Assembly (NCBI RefSeq): GCF_000383615.1
Contig: NZ_KB911588.1
Location: 124,001-188,000, forward strand
Direction of reading: 5' to 3'
DNA from: Streptomyces canus 299MFChir4.1
Lineage (GTDB): Bacteria > Actinomycetota > Actinomycetes > Streptomycetales > Streptomycetaceae
Length of the DNA stretch: 64,000 bases
Of the stretch, positions 26,101-34,301 are shown in pieces; within the stretch, counting starts at the first letter, position 1; each line of letters opens with the position of its first letter. A program made the translations under genes and the position numbers. The notes beneath the pieces were generated by a model. That model was not told where the DNA came from. It saw only the letters and a list, made by a program, of their open reading frames with translations, and did no database searches.

Positions 26101-27003
26101 TCACCGCCGGGGCAGGCCCAGCCGGCCCCGGGTCGCGGCCAGCAGGATCAGGGCCGCCGCCGTCGTGCTGAGGACCAGGGCGTGCGTGAGGTCGCCGTCG
26201 GACAGCGAGGGGAACATGTCCGACCAGGCGAGGGAGAAGAAGTTGTTGACGCCGGTGTGCAGCAGCATGACCAGCGGCATGCTCTCGCCGGACCGGTTGA
26301 ACACCCACGTCATCACGCAGCTGAACGTGATCGTCATCGCGAGGAACTCCACCGGCACGGTCCACGTCACGTGCGGTCCGCCGCCCCACTCCGTCAGGAA
26401 CAGCGGCAGGTGCCAGCAGCCCCACAGCGCGCCGACGAGGAGGGTCGCGGTCAGGGGGCCGTAGCGGCGCTGCATCCGCGGCATCGCGAACTCCCGCCAG
26501 CCGGGCTCCTCCGCGAGACCGGTGGTGATCATCTGGATGAGCAGTCCGGGGAGGTACGCGGCGAGGATCGCCGCGGAGGGCAGTGCGGGTCCGCGGCCGG
26601 CCAGCGCGACCGAGGCGAGGGTCAGCACGGCCGGCACCGCGAGCAGCACGGCCAGGTACCAGCGCCCGCTCACCCTGAACTTGGTCATCCGGGTCCGCCA
26701 GGTCCGCAGGCCCGCGCGGCCCTCCGTGATCGCGGTGACCAGCAGGGCCGAGGCGATCGGGCCGAGGTAGGCGCCGGGCAGGACGCCGGAGAGCTGGCTG
26801 CCCGCGCGGCCGCCGGGGAAGGTGAAGTGCCAGACGCCGAGGCCGTTCCCGGACAGGACGTACGGCGTCCAGGCGGCCCAGCTCAACGCGAAGGCCAGGG
26901 TGAAGAACCAGGTCAGGGGGTTGCGGCGGATGCTGCCGCGCAGGCCGCGATCCTCTCGCGCAACCGGTCGGGTCTCGATGCTGACGGGGGCTTGGACGCT
27001 CAC
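26101..27003 (-). CDS. CPBP-family intramembrane metalloprotease
   Basis: A 300-residue membrane protein with about eight helices and the CPBP (CaaX protease and bacteriocin-processing, Abi) motifs: EEPGWREF (Glu-Glu-x3-Arg), WHLPLFL and HTGVNNFF (His and Asn of the last motif). These residues form the glutamate intramembrane protease site. It starts at GTG 27003 behind GGAAGGGA. It lies 103 bases downstream of the response-regulator gene, and that gap contains a copy of the motif also found before the kinase gene, suggesting control by the adjacent two-component system. Confidence 0.88.
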   Translation of the reverse strand: MSVQAPVSIETRPVAREDRGLRGSIRRNPLTWFFTLAFALSWAAWTPYVLSGNGLGVWHFTFPGGRAGSQLSGVLPGAYLGPIASALLVTAITEGRAGLRTWRTRMTKFRVSGRWYLAVLLAVPAVLTLASVALAGRGPALPSAAILAAYLPGLLIQMITTGLAEEPGWREFAMPRMQRRYGPLTATLLVGALWGCWHLPLFLTEWGGGPHVTWTVPVEFLAMTITFSCVMTWVFNRSGESMPLVMLLHTGVNNFFSLAWSDMFPSLSDGDLTHALVLSTTAAALILLAATRGRLGLPRR

Positions 27004-27091
27004 CGCGGGTCCCTTCCGAGGGGGCTGATGTGATGCGTCCAGCACACCAGCGCCAGGTCCGCGGATCATTGCCGTACAGGGCCCAAGTCCG

Positions 27092-27107
27092 GTGCAGCAG
27101 GCTGTAC
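27092..27107 (-). promoter_or_regulatory. Operator-like inverted repeat before the CPBP protease gene
   Basis: On the minus strand this reads GTACAGCCTGCTGCAC, 15 of 16 bases identical to the motif at 29137-29152. It is an inverted repeat of GTACAGC with a 2-base centre, one arm having a single mismatch, and it touches the stop codon of the response-regulator gene. The pairing of two copies with the two promoters of this cluster suggests it is the binding site of the LuxR-type regulator encoded between them (inference). Confidence 0.55.
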
Positions 27108-27766
27108 TAGGACCGTCGCCGGGCGTCCTCCAGGTAGTGGAGTACGGCCGCCACACGCCGGTCGACCTGGTCCGTCGGCGCCAGGTCGAGCTTCGCGAAG
27201 ATGCTCCGGATGTGCTTGTGCACGGCCCCGTCGGTCACGAACAGCCTCTCCGCGATGGCGCTGTTGCCGAGCCCCTCGGCCATCAGGGCGAGTACGTCCT
27301 TCTCCCGCGGGCTGAGCCGCTCAAGGCGCACGTCCTGGTGGGACCGCGTGAACAGCTGGGCGACGACCTCGGGGTCGATGGCGGTGCCGCCGGTGGCCAC
27401 CCGGCGCAGTGCGTCGAGGAACTCCTCGACCCGGCCGACCCGTTCCTTGAGCAGATAGCCAAGGCCGCCGACCCCGCCGGTCAGCAGCTCGGTCGCGAAG
27501 CTCTGCTCGACGTAGGCGGACAGCACGAGGACGGCGAGGTCCGGGTTGCGCCGCCGGGCCTCGACGGCCGCGCGGACCCCCTCGTCGGTGTGGGTGGGGG
27601 GCATCCGTACGTCGAGGATGGCCACGTCGGGCTTGTGCGCGTCGATGGCGTCGAGCGCCCCCTCGGCGGTGTCGGCCGTGCCGACCACGTCCAGTCCCTC
27701 GGCGCGCAGCAGCAGCGCGAGCCCCTCCCGCAGCAGGGGGTCGTCCTCGGCGATCACGATCCGCAT
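27107..27766 (-). CDS. LuxR/NarL-family response regulator
   Basis: A 219-residue DNA-binding regulator. The receiver domain (1-120) has the acidic pocket EDDP, phosphoacceptor Asp52 in ILDVRMPP, and a Lys in LLKERVG. The C-terminal LuxR helix-turn-helix (~150-215) reads LSPREKDVLALMAEGLGNSA then FVTDGAVHKHIRSIFAKLDL. The kinase gene is 90 bases upstream on the same strand and the CPBP protease gene is downstream, giving a likely three-gene stress-response unit. Two GTACAGC-type inverted repeats in the flanking promoters are candidate targets. Confidence 0.93.
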   Translation of the reverse strand: MRIVIAEDDPLLREGLALLLRAEGLDVVGTADTAEGALDAIDAHKPDVAILDVRMPPTHTDEGVRAAVEARRRNPDLAVLVLSAYVEQSFATELLTGGVGGLGYLLKERVGRVEEFLDALRRVATGGTAIDPEVVAQLFTRSHQDVRLERLSPREKDVLALMAEGLGNSAIAERLFVTDGAVHKHIRSIFAKLDLAPTDQVDRRVAAVLHYLEDARRRS

Positions 27767-27856
27767 GGCAGGTCACTCTCCAGGGTCACGGGGCCGCCCG
27801 ACGGTCTCGCCGGGCGGCGAACGTCCTCGCCTCGCGGCCGGCAGGTCCGACGTCTG

Positions 27857-29062
27857 TCACACACCGCACGGCAGGTCCACCTCCACCACCGTCGGGCCGC
27901 CCGGCGGGCTCGTCAGGCGGAGGGTGCCGTCGTGGGCGGCGACGCGGCGGCGGATGCCGGTGAGGCCGGAGCCGGTGTGCTCGTCGGCGCCGCCCCGGCC
28001 GTCGTCCGTGACGCGCAGCAGGAGCCGGGGTCCGGGGGCGCGGACGGTGATCGTGGCCCGGGACGCCCCGCTGTGCTTGGCGATGTTGGTGAGCGCCTCG
28101 GCGACGACGAAGTACGCGGTCGCCTCGACGGACGCGGCGCATCGCCGGGGCATCTCCACGTCGACCGCGCACGGCACCGCGCTCTCGGCCGCGAGCCCGG
28201 TCAGGGCCCCCGCGAGACCCCGGTCCGCGAGCACCGGCGGGAGGATGCTGCGGGAGACCGTGCGCAGCTCCGCCAGCGCCTGTTCGGCCGCGGACTGGGC
28301 CCGCTCCAGGAGTTCGTCGGCGCCGGCCGGGTCGCGGGCGACCATGCGGCGGGCGGCCCCGAGCAGCACGGTCACCGTGACGATCCTGTTCTGGGTGCCG
28401 TCGTGCAACGAGCGCTCGATGCGCCGCAGTTCGGTGGCGTGGGCGTCCAGCGCGGCGGCCCGGGTCGCGGTCAGCTCGGCGACGCGCAGGGAGAGGTCGG
28501 CGTCGGGGCCGGCCGACAGGAGGCGGCGCCCCGGGTTCGCCTGGAGTCGGGCCAGGCCGGGAGTGAGCCCCAGGATGATGGCGATCCAGCCCACGCCGAG
28601 CAGGCACACCGCGAGGGCGTCCGGCCAGGAGTGCGCGACGCCGATCCCGATGGACGTGGCGGTCGCGTCCTTCGGGGCGAGCCGCCAGTACAGCGGGAAC
28701 GCGGCATCCCGCAGGGCGAGCACCGGCAGGACGAAGCCGAGCAGGCCCAGCGGCAGGCCCACGGCCAGATGCCGGACCAGCCACAGCAGTTCGCGCCGGG
28801 TCGTGGGGTCGCCGAGGGCGGCCCGCAGCCGCACCGGCGGCGGCGCGGGCGCGACGACCTCGGGGCCCCAGCGGGCGAGCCGGACCCGTTCCATGCCGGC
28901 CAGGGCGTGCAGCACGCGCACCCCGCCGGGCGCCAGCACCAGCCACAGCAGCACGAACGGCGTCAGGATCGCCGTACCGAGTCCGGAGACCAGCTGGCCG
29001 AGCGCGGCGGCCGCGGTCGTCGCGGTCCCCACGGCAAGGCCCTTGACGTCGGCGGTGGCCAT
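27857..29062 (-). CDS. Sensor histidine kinase (NarL/DesK type)
   Basis: A 401-residue membrane kinase. N-terminal helices (~15-45 and ~105-185) enclose a short loop; a dimerisation domain has RRIERSLHDGTQNRIV with the phospho-acceptor His, and the ATPase domain has VVAEALTNIAKHSGA, DDGRGGAD and GSGLTGIRRR. The start is ATG 29062 behind GAGGAGG. It is the natural partner of the response regulator 90 bases downstream. A perfect GTACAGC inverted repeat lies in its promoter region. Confidence 0.92.
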   Translation of the reverse strand: MATADVKGLAVGTATTAAAALGQLVSGLGTAILTPFVLLWLVLAPGGVRVLHALAGMERVRLARWGPEVVAPAPPPVRLRAALGDPTTRRELLWLVRHLAVGLPLGLLGFVLPVLALRDAAFPLYWRLAPKDATATSIGIGVAHSWPDALAVCLLGVGWIAIILGLTPGLARLQANPGRRLLSAGPDADLSLRVAELTATRAAALDAHATELRRIERSLHDGTQNRIVTVTVLLGAARRMVARDPAGADELLERAQSAAEQALAELRTVSRSILPPVLADRGLAGALTGLAAESAVPCAVDVEMPRRCAASVEATAYFVVAEALTNIAKHSGASRATITVRAPGPRLLLRVTDDGRGGADEHTGSGLTGIRRRVAAHDGTLRLTSPPGGPTVVEVDLPCGV

Positions 29063-29136
29063 GCGAACCCTCCTCGGGCCGGAGGACACCGACCCTAGGC
29101 GGCGGGCGGGTCCACGGACAGGCCGGGAGGCGGAAA

Positions 29137-29152
29137 GTACAGCCTGCTGTAC
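29137..29152. promoter_or_regulatory. Operator-like inverted repeat in the kinase promoter
   Basis: GTACAGCCTGCTGTAC: two perfect 7-base arms (GTACAGC / GCTGTAC) around a 2-base centre, lying between the kinase gene and the divergent 52-residue membrane protein. A 15/16 match lies before the CPBP protease gene. Confidence 0.6.
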
Positions 29153-29246
29153 CCCGGAGCGGGCGGAGTGCTGGATCGCCGGACGCGGGCCGCGGCTCGT
29201 AGCGTCGTGGTCACCGAAGAGACCCCACAGCCCCTTGGAGTACCCC

Positions 29247-29405
29247 GTGAACCTGCTGCTCTGGCCCCTGCTCGTCCTCAGTGTGCTCGGCAACGCGGTG
29301 GCGTCCTTCACCCCGGCCGACACCGCCGTCCACCTGGCCTTCGGCACGGTCACCGCGCTGACGGCCACCGCTCTTGCCGTACGACGTCTGCGGACCGGCC
29401 CCTGA
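29247..29405 (+). CDS. Small two-helix membrane protein
   Basis: A 52-residue protein (from MNLLLWPLLVLSVLGNAVAS to AVRRLRTGP) starting at GTG 29247 with GGAG 7 bases upstream. It consists of two hydrophobic segments joined by SFTPADTAVH and ends in a positively charged tail. I do not recognise a family. It diverges from the sensor kinase gene and could be controlled by the GTACAGC element between them. Confidence 0.6.
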   Translation: MNLLLWPLLVLSVLGNAVASFTPADTAVHLAFGTVTALTATALAVRRLRTGP

Positions 29406-29432
29406 GGAAGCCCTGGACGCCTGGGGGAACGC

Positions 29433-30527
29433 CTACTTGAGGCCGATCGCCGCGCAGTCCGCCGCGTACTCGGCGGTGCAGATCTGCTTCACGGTGTAGA
29501 CGTCGTCCTTGATCACCGTCTGCTTGATGTTGTCCCGGGTCAGGGCGACCACCGGCACCAGCAGCGACGGGATGTCCTTCTGGGTGGGGCTGTCGAGCTT
29601 GTCGCGGATCAGCGCGTCGAACTGGAGGCCGCGGCCCTGGATCTTGTAGACCGCGATCTGCGCCGCGTTGGTCGCCTCCAGCAGGAACGACTTGTACACG
29701 GTCATGTACTGCTCGCCCGACACGACCCGCTGCACCGCGGCGAGGCTCGCGTCCTGCCCGGTCACCGGCGGGATCTTGGTGGCCCCCGCCGCCTTGAGCT
29801 CGTCGATGACCGCGCCCGCCATGTCGTCGTTGGCCGAGTACACGGCGGCGATGCTGTTCAGCCCGACGGAGGCGATCGCCGCCTTCATGTTGGCCTTGGC
29901 GACCGACGGCAGCCACTCCCGGGTGTCGTACTGCTTGGCGATGACGACCTTGCCGTTGAGCTCGTTCACCGCGCCCTTCTTGAAGAGCGCGGTGTTGGGG
30001 TCGGCGGGCGAGCCGTTCATCATCACGATCTTGCTGGTCTCGGCCTTGTCGCCGAGCGCCTCGACGATGGCCCGGCCCTGCACCTCGCCGACGAGCTCGT
30101 TGTCGTGCGAGACGTAGGCGTCGATCGGGCCCTGGGCGAGCCGGTCGTAGGCGATGACGGGGATGCCCGCGTCCTTCGCCTTCCGGACGGCCGGCCCGAT
30201 CGCCTTGGCGTCGACCGCGTCCACCAGGATCACGTCCACCTTGTCGGCGACCATCTGCAGGAACTGCCGGCTCTGCTTCTTCGCGCTGGCCTCGGCGTTG
30301 GCGTAACTGACCTTGCCCTTGCCGTGGGTGAGGGTCGCCACCTCCTTCTTGATGAGGGGGTAGTCGAACCGGTCGAAGCGGCTGGTGCTCCGGTCGGGCA
30401 GCAGCAGACCCAGCGTGATGTCGTTGCCCTTCTTGGGGCTCACCGCGGTGTTGGTGCTGCCCACCCCGCAGGAGGTGAGCAGAAGGGCCGACACGCAGAC
30501 GGCCATGACTGGGGGGATGGGACGCAT
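29433..30527 (-). CDS. Sugar-binding lipoprotein (XylF-like periplasmic binding protein)
   Basis: A 364-residue exported lipoprotein; the signal ends in the lipobox LLTSCG. The mature part has the type-I periplasmic binding fold (ITLGLLLPDRSTSRFDRFD; VDVILVDAVDAKAIGPAVRK; GIPVIAYDRL; AVYSANDDMAGAVIDELKAA; GQDASLAAVQRVVSGEQYMT) closest to D-xylose/ribose receptors such as XylF. No ABC ATPase or permease gene is nearby, so it either works with a distant transporter or serves in sensing. Confidence 0.88.
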   Translation of the reverse strand: MRPIPPVMAVCVSALLLTSCGVGSTNTAVSPKKGNDITLGLLLPDRSTSRFDRFDYPLIKKEVATLTHGKGKVSYANAEASAKKQSRQFLQMVADKVDVILVDAVDAKAIGPAVRKAKDAGIPVIAYDRLAQGPIDAYVSHDNELVGEVQGRAIVEALGDKAETSKIVMMNGSPADPNTALFKKGAVNELNGKVVIAKQYDTREWLPSVAKANMKAAIASVGLNSIAAVYSANDDMAGAVIDELKAAGATKIPPVTGQDASLAAVQRVVSGEQYMTVYKSFLLEATNAAQIAVYKIQGRGLQFDALIRDKLDSPTQKDIPSLLVPVVALTRDNIKQTVIKDDVYTVKQICTAEYAADCAAIGLK

Positions 30528-30577
30528 GGCGATCCTGGGGGTGGGGGGCTGTCACGTAGGCGCAACAGTAAGTGCCC

Positions 30578-31288
30578 TCAATCCCGATCAAACGCCCTGA
30601 CCGTTTCCTTCAAGGGATCACCACCCGGCGTCCGCAACTGGGCCTCGATGTGCACACGTTGTATGTCGGTCAGGGCACGGACCATGAGGATCGCGGCCAC
30701 GGCGGCACCGACCACGGCGAGGTCGGCGACCAGCAGCGTGGTCACCCCGTGGTAGGCGCGGGCGATGACGTCGTCGGTGTCACCGTCGTACATCAGCCCC
30801 ACCCCGGTGACCATGCCGGCCAGCCACAGCGCCCACCACACGTTCACCACGACGGGCAGTTTCCGGCCCGGGGCGCTCCTTTCGTGGATGTCGGCGACGA
30901 TGCCGCGCGGGATCCAGAGGTTGGCGACCGGCACGAACCAGGAGACGTAGACCCAGATGCCGACATGGCGCGGGGGCCGGCCGGACAGGGCCCGCGCGTT
31001 GTCCCGCATCCGCCCCAGCCAGCCGATGAACAGGGCCGCGCACAGCAGGGTGAGGATGCTTCCCGCGGTGCTGACCAGGTGGTACGAGTCCTCCAGGGAG
31101 TTCAGCGGCCGATGCCGGCCTTCGCCCTGGTCGGGCGGCCCCGAGGCGGGCTCCCCCGCCAGGGCCAGCCGGATGTGCCACACGGCCCGCACCGCCCAGG
31201 CGGCCCCGGCGAGCCCGAGTCCGGTGACGGCGAGCCGGGCGGAGCCGCGCACGCCGTACAGCGCGTCCCGGCCTGCGTTCTCACTCAC
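30578..31288 (-). CDS. DUF4328 membrane protein
   Basis: A 236-residue protein with about five or six membrane helices and the DUF4328 pattern (LLCAALFIGWLGRMRDNARA, then WVYVSWFVPVANLWIPRGIV with the conserved PVANLW.P motif). This family is widespread in Streptomyces; no function is known to me. It starts at ATG 31288. It lies 50 bases upstream of the sugar-binding lipoprotein gene on the same strand, so co-transcription is possible. Confidence 0.8.
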   Translation of the reverse strand: MSENAGRDALYGVRGSARLAVTGLGLAGAAWAVRAVWHIRLALAGEPASGPPDQGEGRHRPLNSLEDSYHLVSTAGSILTLLCAALFIGWLGRMRDNARALSGRPPRHVGIWVYVSWFVPVANLWIPRGIVADIHERSAPGRKLPVVVNVWWALWLAGMVTGVGLMYDGDTDDVIARAYHGVTTLLVADLAVVGAAVAAILMVRALTDIQRVHIEAQLRTPGGDPLKETVRAFDRD

Positions 31289-31477
31289 GGGGTCCCCCTT
31301 CGAAGGATCGGTTCACCCCGTCATCGTCGCGAACCCCGCGATCGGTTCACGCGGACCCGGTGGTACCCGCAAGTTCGCCCGCCGACCGGTCACTTGTGGC
31401 CGACGCGGCACCTCCCGCCCCGGTTACGTTTTGCTCAACCCCTGGTTGCGGGGCGATGAGCGGGCGACGATGGGCAC

Positions 31478-31873
31478 ATGACTCTGGCCGAGCGTGCCCT
31501 GGAGCGTCTGGAAGCGTGGTCCGACCTCAGCACGGGCCTGCCCAGTTGCGGAGCGGGCCTGGCGCTGCGCTCCGTCCACAGCGAGATCGTGCACTTCCAC
31601 CCGGGGCGGGACGTGGATCTGCACCTCACCGAAGCGGCCATCCGCCGGTTCCACGACGACCTCCAGGAGTCGACCGCGGTGCGGCTGCTGCCGGGCTCCC
31701 GCTGGGTCACCGTCCACCTCGACTGCGAGACCGACGTGGACCTGCTGATGAGCCTGGTCAGCATGGCGCTCAAGGCCCATCAGACGGGCCCCCGCGCCGC
31801 CGGTCCGGCCGCCTGCAACTTCCACCGGGTCACGGTGGTCCCCCGGAACATCACTTTCGCTCCGGTCCGGTGA
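31478..31873 (+). CDS. DUF5519 (luciferase-domain) family protein
   Basis: A 131-residue soluble protein. GLALRSVHSEIVHFHPGRDV, a His-rich strand, followed by LHLTEAAIRRFHDDL and WVTVHLDCETDVDLLMSLV resemble the so-called luciferase family (DUF5519), a name that does not imply light emission. No catalytic residues are established. It starts at ATG 31478. Its stop codon lies within a repeated element leading into the next gene. Confidence 0.65.
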   Translation: MTLAERALERLEAWSDLSTGLPSCGAGLALRSVHSEIVHFHPGRDVDLHLTEAAIRRFHDDLQESTAVRLLPGSRWVTVHLDCETDVDLLMSLVSMALKAHQTGPRAAGPAACNFHRVTVVPRNITFAPVR

Positions 31874-31913
31874 TATTCGCGCCGATCCGGTGACAATCGG
31901 CGATAATCGGACC

Positions 31914-32285
31914 ATGAGTACGGCGACGTTTGTCCTGGCGGCCTCGTCGAGCGAAGTACTCAACGTGATTGCCGCCTTCGCCGGCGGGCTGTTCATCGCC
32001 GGCGCGCTGGTATGGGCCGTGCAGTTCGGCATGCGGGTCCAGGACCGGGAGCTTCCACGGCCGCTCAGCGACGAGCAGCCGCACCTCCCGGAGACCGGAC
32101 CGATCCGCGAGATCCGTGAGATGCGGGAGCCGGACGAACTGCCGGCCCCCGCGGAGGGGCAGGAACGGCTCATGCCGTACCAGCTCCGTCACGCGGGAAG
32201 CAGACGAGGAAAGGACCAGCACCGCAAACGCTGGCTGCCCGGTTCCAGCGGCGGCTTCGGCAGCGGCGGCATCGGGCACGTGTGA
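31914..32285 (+). CDS. DUF6479 single-pass membrane protein
   Basis: A 123-residue protein with one N-terminal helix (VLNVIAAFAGGLFIAGALVW), an acidic/Pro-rich cytoplasmic middle (PETGPIREIREMREPDELPA) and a basic, Gly/Ser-rich end (RWLPGSSGGFGSGGIGHV). This is the DUF6479 layout of Streptomyces; function unknown. The start is ATG 31914. GATAAT sits 6 bases upstream with no ribosome site, suggesting a leaderless transcript. Confidence 0.75.
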   Translation: MSTATFVLAASSSEVLNVIAAFAGGLFIAGALVWAVQFGMRVQDRELPRPLSDEQPHLPETGPIREIREMREPDELPAPAEGQERLMPYQLRHAGSRRGKDQHRKRWLPGSSGGFGSGGIGHV

Positions 32286-32300
32286 CCGGGCCCCGCAGGG

Positions 32301-32774
32301 TCAGGCCCGCGCCTGACCCTGCGGCCGGTACACCGCGAGGGCCCAGATCACGAAGAAGTCGATGCCGATCATGATGACCGACCACACCGGCGCGTAGGGC
32401 AGGAAGAGGAACTGCGCGAGCATGCTCAGCGAGGCCAGGAAGATGCCCGTCATCCGGGCCCAGGCGGCACCTCTGAGGATGAACGCGCCGGTGACGGCCG
32501 CGAGGGCGCCCAGGCAGAGCAGGATCACCCCCCAGCCGGTGTGGTTGATCTTGTAGACGTAGTCGCCGACACGGGCCCAGACGTCGTCGTCCGCGAGCAG
32601 GGAGATGCCCTGGAGGATCGCGAGGACGCCGTTCATCAGCATCAGCACACCGGCGAAGACGACCCCGCCGGCGGCCCACGCGGCCTCGGTCGGCGTGGGT
32701 CCGGGCCCCGGGGCCGGCGTCGGAGCGGCAGTCGTGCCGGCGGACGACTGCGGGGCGTGCGGTTGCTGCGTCAT
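32301..32774 (-). CDS. DUF7144 four-helix membrane protein
   Basis: A 157-residue protein with a Pro/Ala-rich head and four membrane helices. Typical stretches are GVVFAGVLMLMNGVLAILQG, INHTGWGVILLCLGALAAVT and YAPVWSVIMIGIDFFVIWAL, matching the DUF7144 family as I recall it. No function is known. It starts at ATG 32774 and converges with the DUF6479 gene. Confidence 0.8.
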   Translation of the reverse strand: MTQQPHAPQSSAGTTAAPTPAPGPGPTPTEAAWAAGGVVFAGVLMLMNGVLAILQGISLLADDDVWARVGDYVYKINHTGWGVILLCLGALAAVTGAFILRGAAWARMTGIFLASLSMLAQFLFLPYAPVWSVIMIGIDFFVIWALAVYRPQGQARA

Positions 32775-32923
32775 GGCTGTGACCCGCCTTTCCTGGTCGA
32801 TGTGCTTCGACCATCCGGCGCGGCGGGCCCGGCCACCACGGGAGTGGGCCGTACGGGTGACACCAGGGGTGCGGCCGCAGCGCGCCGGACCTTCACTGGA
32901 GGGACCTGCACCCGGGAGGCGAG

Positions 32924-33382
32924 ATGACCCGCTGGACGACGGCCGCGCTGCTGACGGCCCTGGCCCTCACCGGCCTGACCGCCTGCTCCGACGACGACAG
33001 CCCCTCGTCGGTGGCGAGCAAGGTCGCGTCGGCCGCCTCCCGCGCCGGGGACGCGGTGGCGTCGGCGACGGCGGAGGCGGGCCGACGGTTCGACGACATC
33101 AAGAACGGCGTCGACGCCAGGGACGACGTACGGATCGGTACGCCCGCGACCGCCTCCGACGGCCGTACGACCGTCGCGGTCACCGCCACCAACAGGGCGG
33201 CCTCGGCGAAGTCCTTCGCCGTCCAGGTCGACTTCACCGACGGGACGGGCAAACTGCTGGACACGGTGGTGGTGACGGTGCCGGACGTCCCGGCGGGCGG
33301 CACCGGGAAGGGCACCGCCCGCAGTACGCACCACCTGTCGGGGGACGTACGGACGAAGGTGTCCCGGGCGGTGCGCTACTGA
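32924..33382 (+). CDS. Small lipoprotein
   Basis: A 152-residue exported lipoprotein with lipobox LTAC near residue 21 followed by an acidic Ser-rich spacer. The C-terminal ~80 residues (TTVAVTATNRAASAKSFAVQ and VVTVPDVPAGGTGKGT) look like an FxLYD-type beta-sandwich. No enzyme motif is present. It starts at ATG 32924 after a GGAGG-type region and converges closely with the DUF6445 gene. Confidence 0.72.
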   Translation: MTRWTTAALLTALALTGLTACSDDDSPSSVASKVASAASRAGDAVASATAEAGRRFDDIKNGVDARDDVRIGTPATASDGRTTVAVTATNRAASAKSFAVQVDFTDGTGKLLDTVVVTVPDVPAGGTGKGTARSTHHLSGDVRTKVSRAVRY

Positions 33383-33413
33383 CGCGTCCACCGGCCCGCG
33401 CGACCGGCGGGGG

Positions 33414-34094
33414 TCAGGCCATCCAGAAGAAGACGGCCGTCATCCGCTTCTCCTCCAGCGTGCGGCCGGTGTAACCGGTCGCACTGTGCACCAGGTTGGC
33501 GTTGTAGAGGAGCAGCCGGTTGTACTTGTGCGGCACCCGGACGTCCTCCTCGAAGGCGTCGGGCGCGACGAACCGGGTGCCGAGGGCCTCGACGAGGTTG
33601 GTGTGCGGGGCCTGCACGACGTTGCCGCCGAGCCGGCCGCCGGGCAGGGACTGCCGGTAGAAGCTGGTGCCGCAGTCCTTGGGGACGCCGGGATTCAGAT
33701 ACAGCACGGCGGCGTACCGGCACAGTGCCCGGGAGTCGGTGTGCGGCCGGGGTTCGCTCTCGCCCTCGCCCACGACCTGGACGCAGTTGTGGTTGAGGGT
33801 GCCCCCGCCGGGCGCCTGCTGCACCCACAGCTTCCCGGCCCCGGTCGCCTTGCGCGCCAGCCGCTCCACGCTCGCGAGTTCGGCGGGTTCGAGTCCGGGC
33901 ATGGCCCGCAGCCCCGGCCAGGTCTCCGAGGTGTACGGATGCCCCCGTACCCAGTCGTCCTTGCCGAGGCAGCGTTCCCGTACGGCGTCGACGTCCGGGA
34001 GCACGTCGTCGAGCACCCAGTAGTCACGGCCCTTGGTGGGCTTTCGGTACGGAAGGACGGGCAGGGGCCGCTGCGACCGCTGTGGCATGGACAT
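33414..34094 (-). CDS. DUF6445 family, probable Fe(II)/2-oxoglutarate-type oxygenase
   Basis: A 226-residue protein with the arrangement of an iron/2-oxoglutarate dioxygenase: His118 and Asp120 in RPHTDSRALCRYAAVLYLN, a distal His203 in ANLVHSATGYTG and Arg211 in RTLEEKRMTAVFF as likely co-substrate anchor. The double-stranded beta-helix core fits between them. This corresponds to the DUF6445 family; the substrate is unknown. The ATG at 34094 has TAGATT 6 bases upstream, a leaderless-type promoter. Confidence 0.75.
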   Translation of the reverse strand: MSMPQRSQRPLPVLPYRKPTKGRDYWVLDDVLPDVDAVRERCLGKDDWVRGHPYTSETWPGLRAMPGLEPAELASVERLARKATGAGKLWVQQAPGGGTLNHNCVQVVGEGESEPRPHTDSRALCRYAAVLYLNPGVPKDCGTSFYRQSLPGGRLGGNVVQAPHTNLVEALGTRFVAPDAFEEDVRVPHKYNRLLLYNANLVHSATGYTGRTLEEKRMTAVFFWMA

Positions 34095-34301
34095 GCAGCG
34101 AATCTAGGTCCGGGACCCGTCAGGTCTCTCCCGCGATTTCCCCCGGACTTCCCCGGGAACCGGTCAACGGACGGTCAACGCGCCGCCCGTCTGTGACTCC
34201 TGTCATCCCAGGCAGAGCTGATGAACACTCACGCCCCCGCGTCCGTACTCCTGTGCGTCCGACCCGCCTCGTGGCGGGCACCCTACCGGGCAGGAGGCAC
34301 G

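Noticed and set aside
24857..26425. Much longer N-terminal extension of the ECF sigma frame upstream of 25486
   Set aside because: The upstream part is low-complexity and overlaps the divergent 115-residue gene; region 2 begins normally from GTG 25486.
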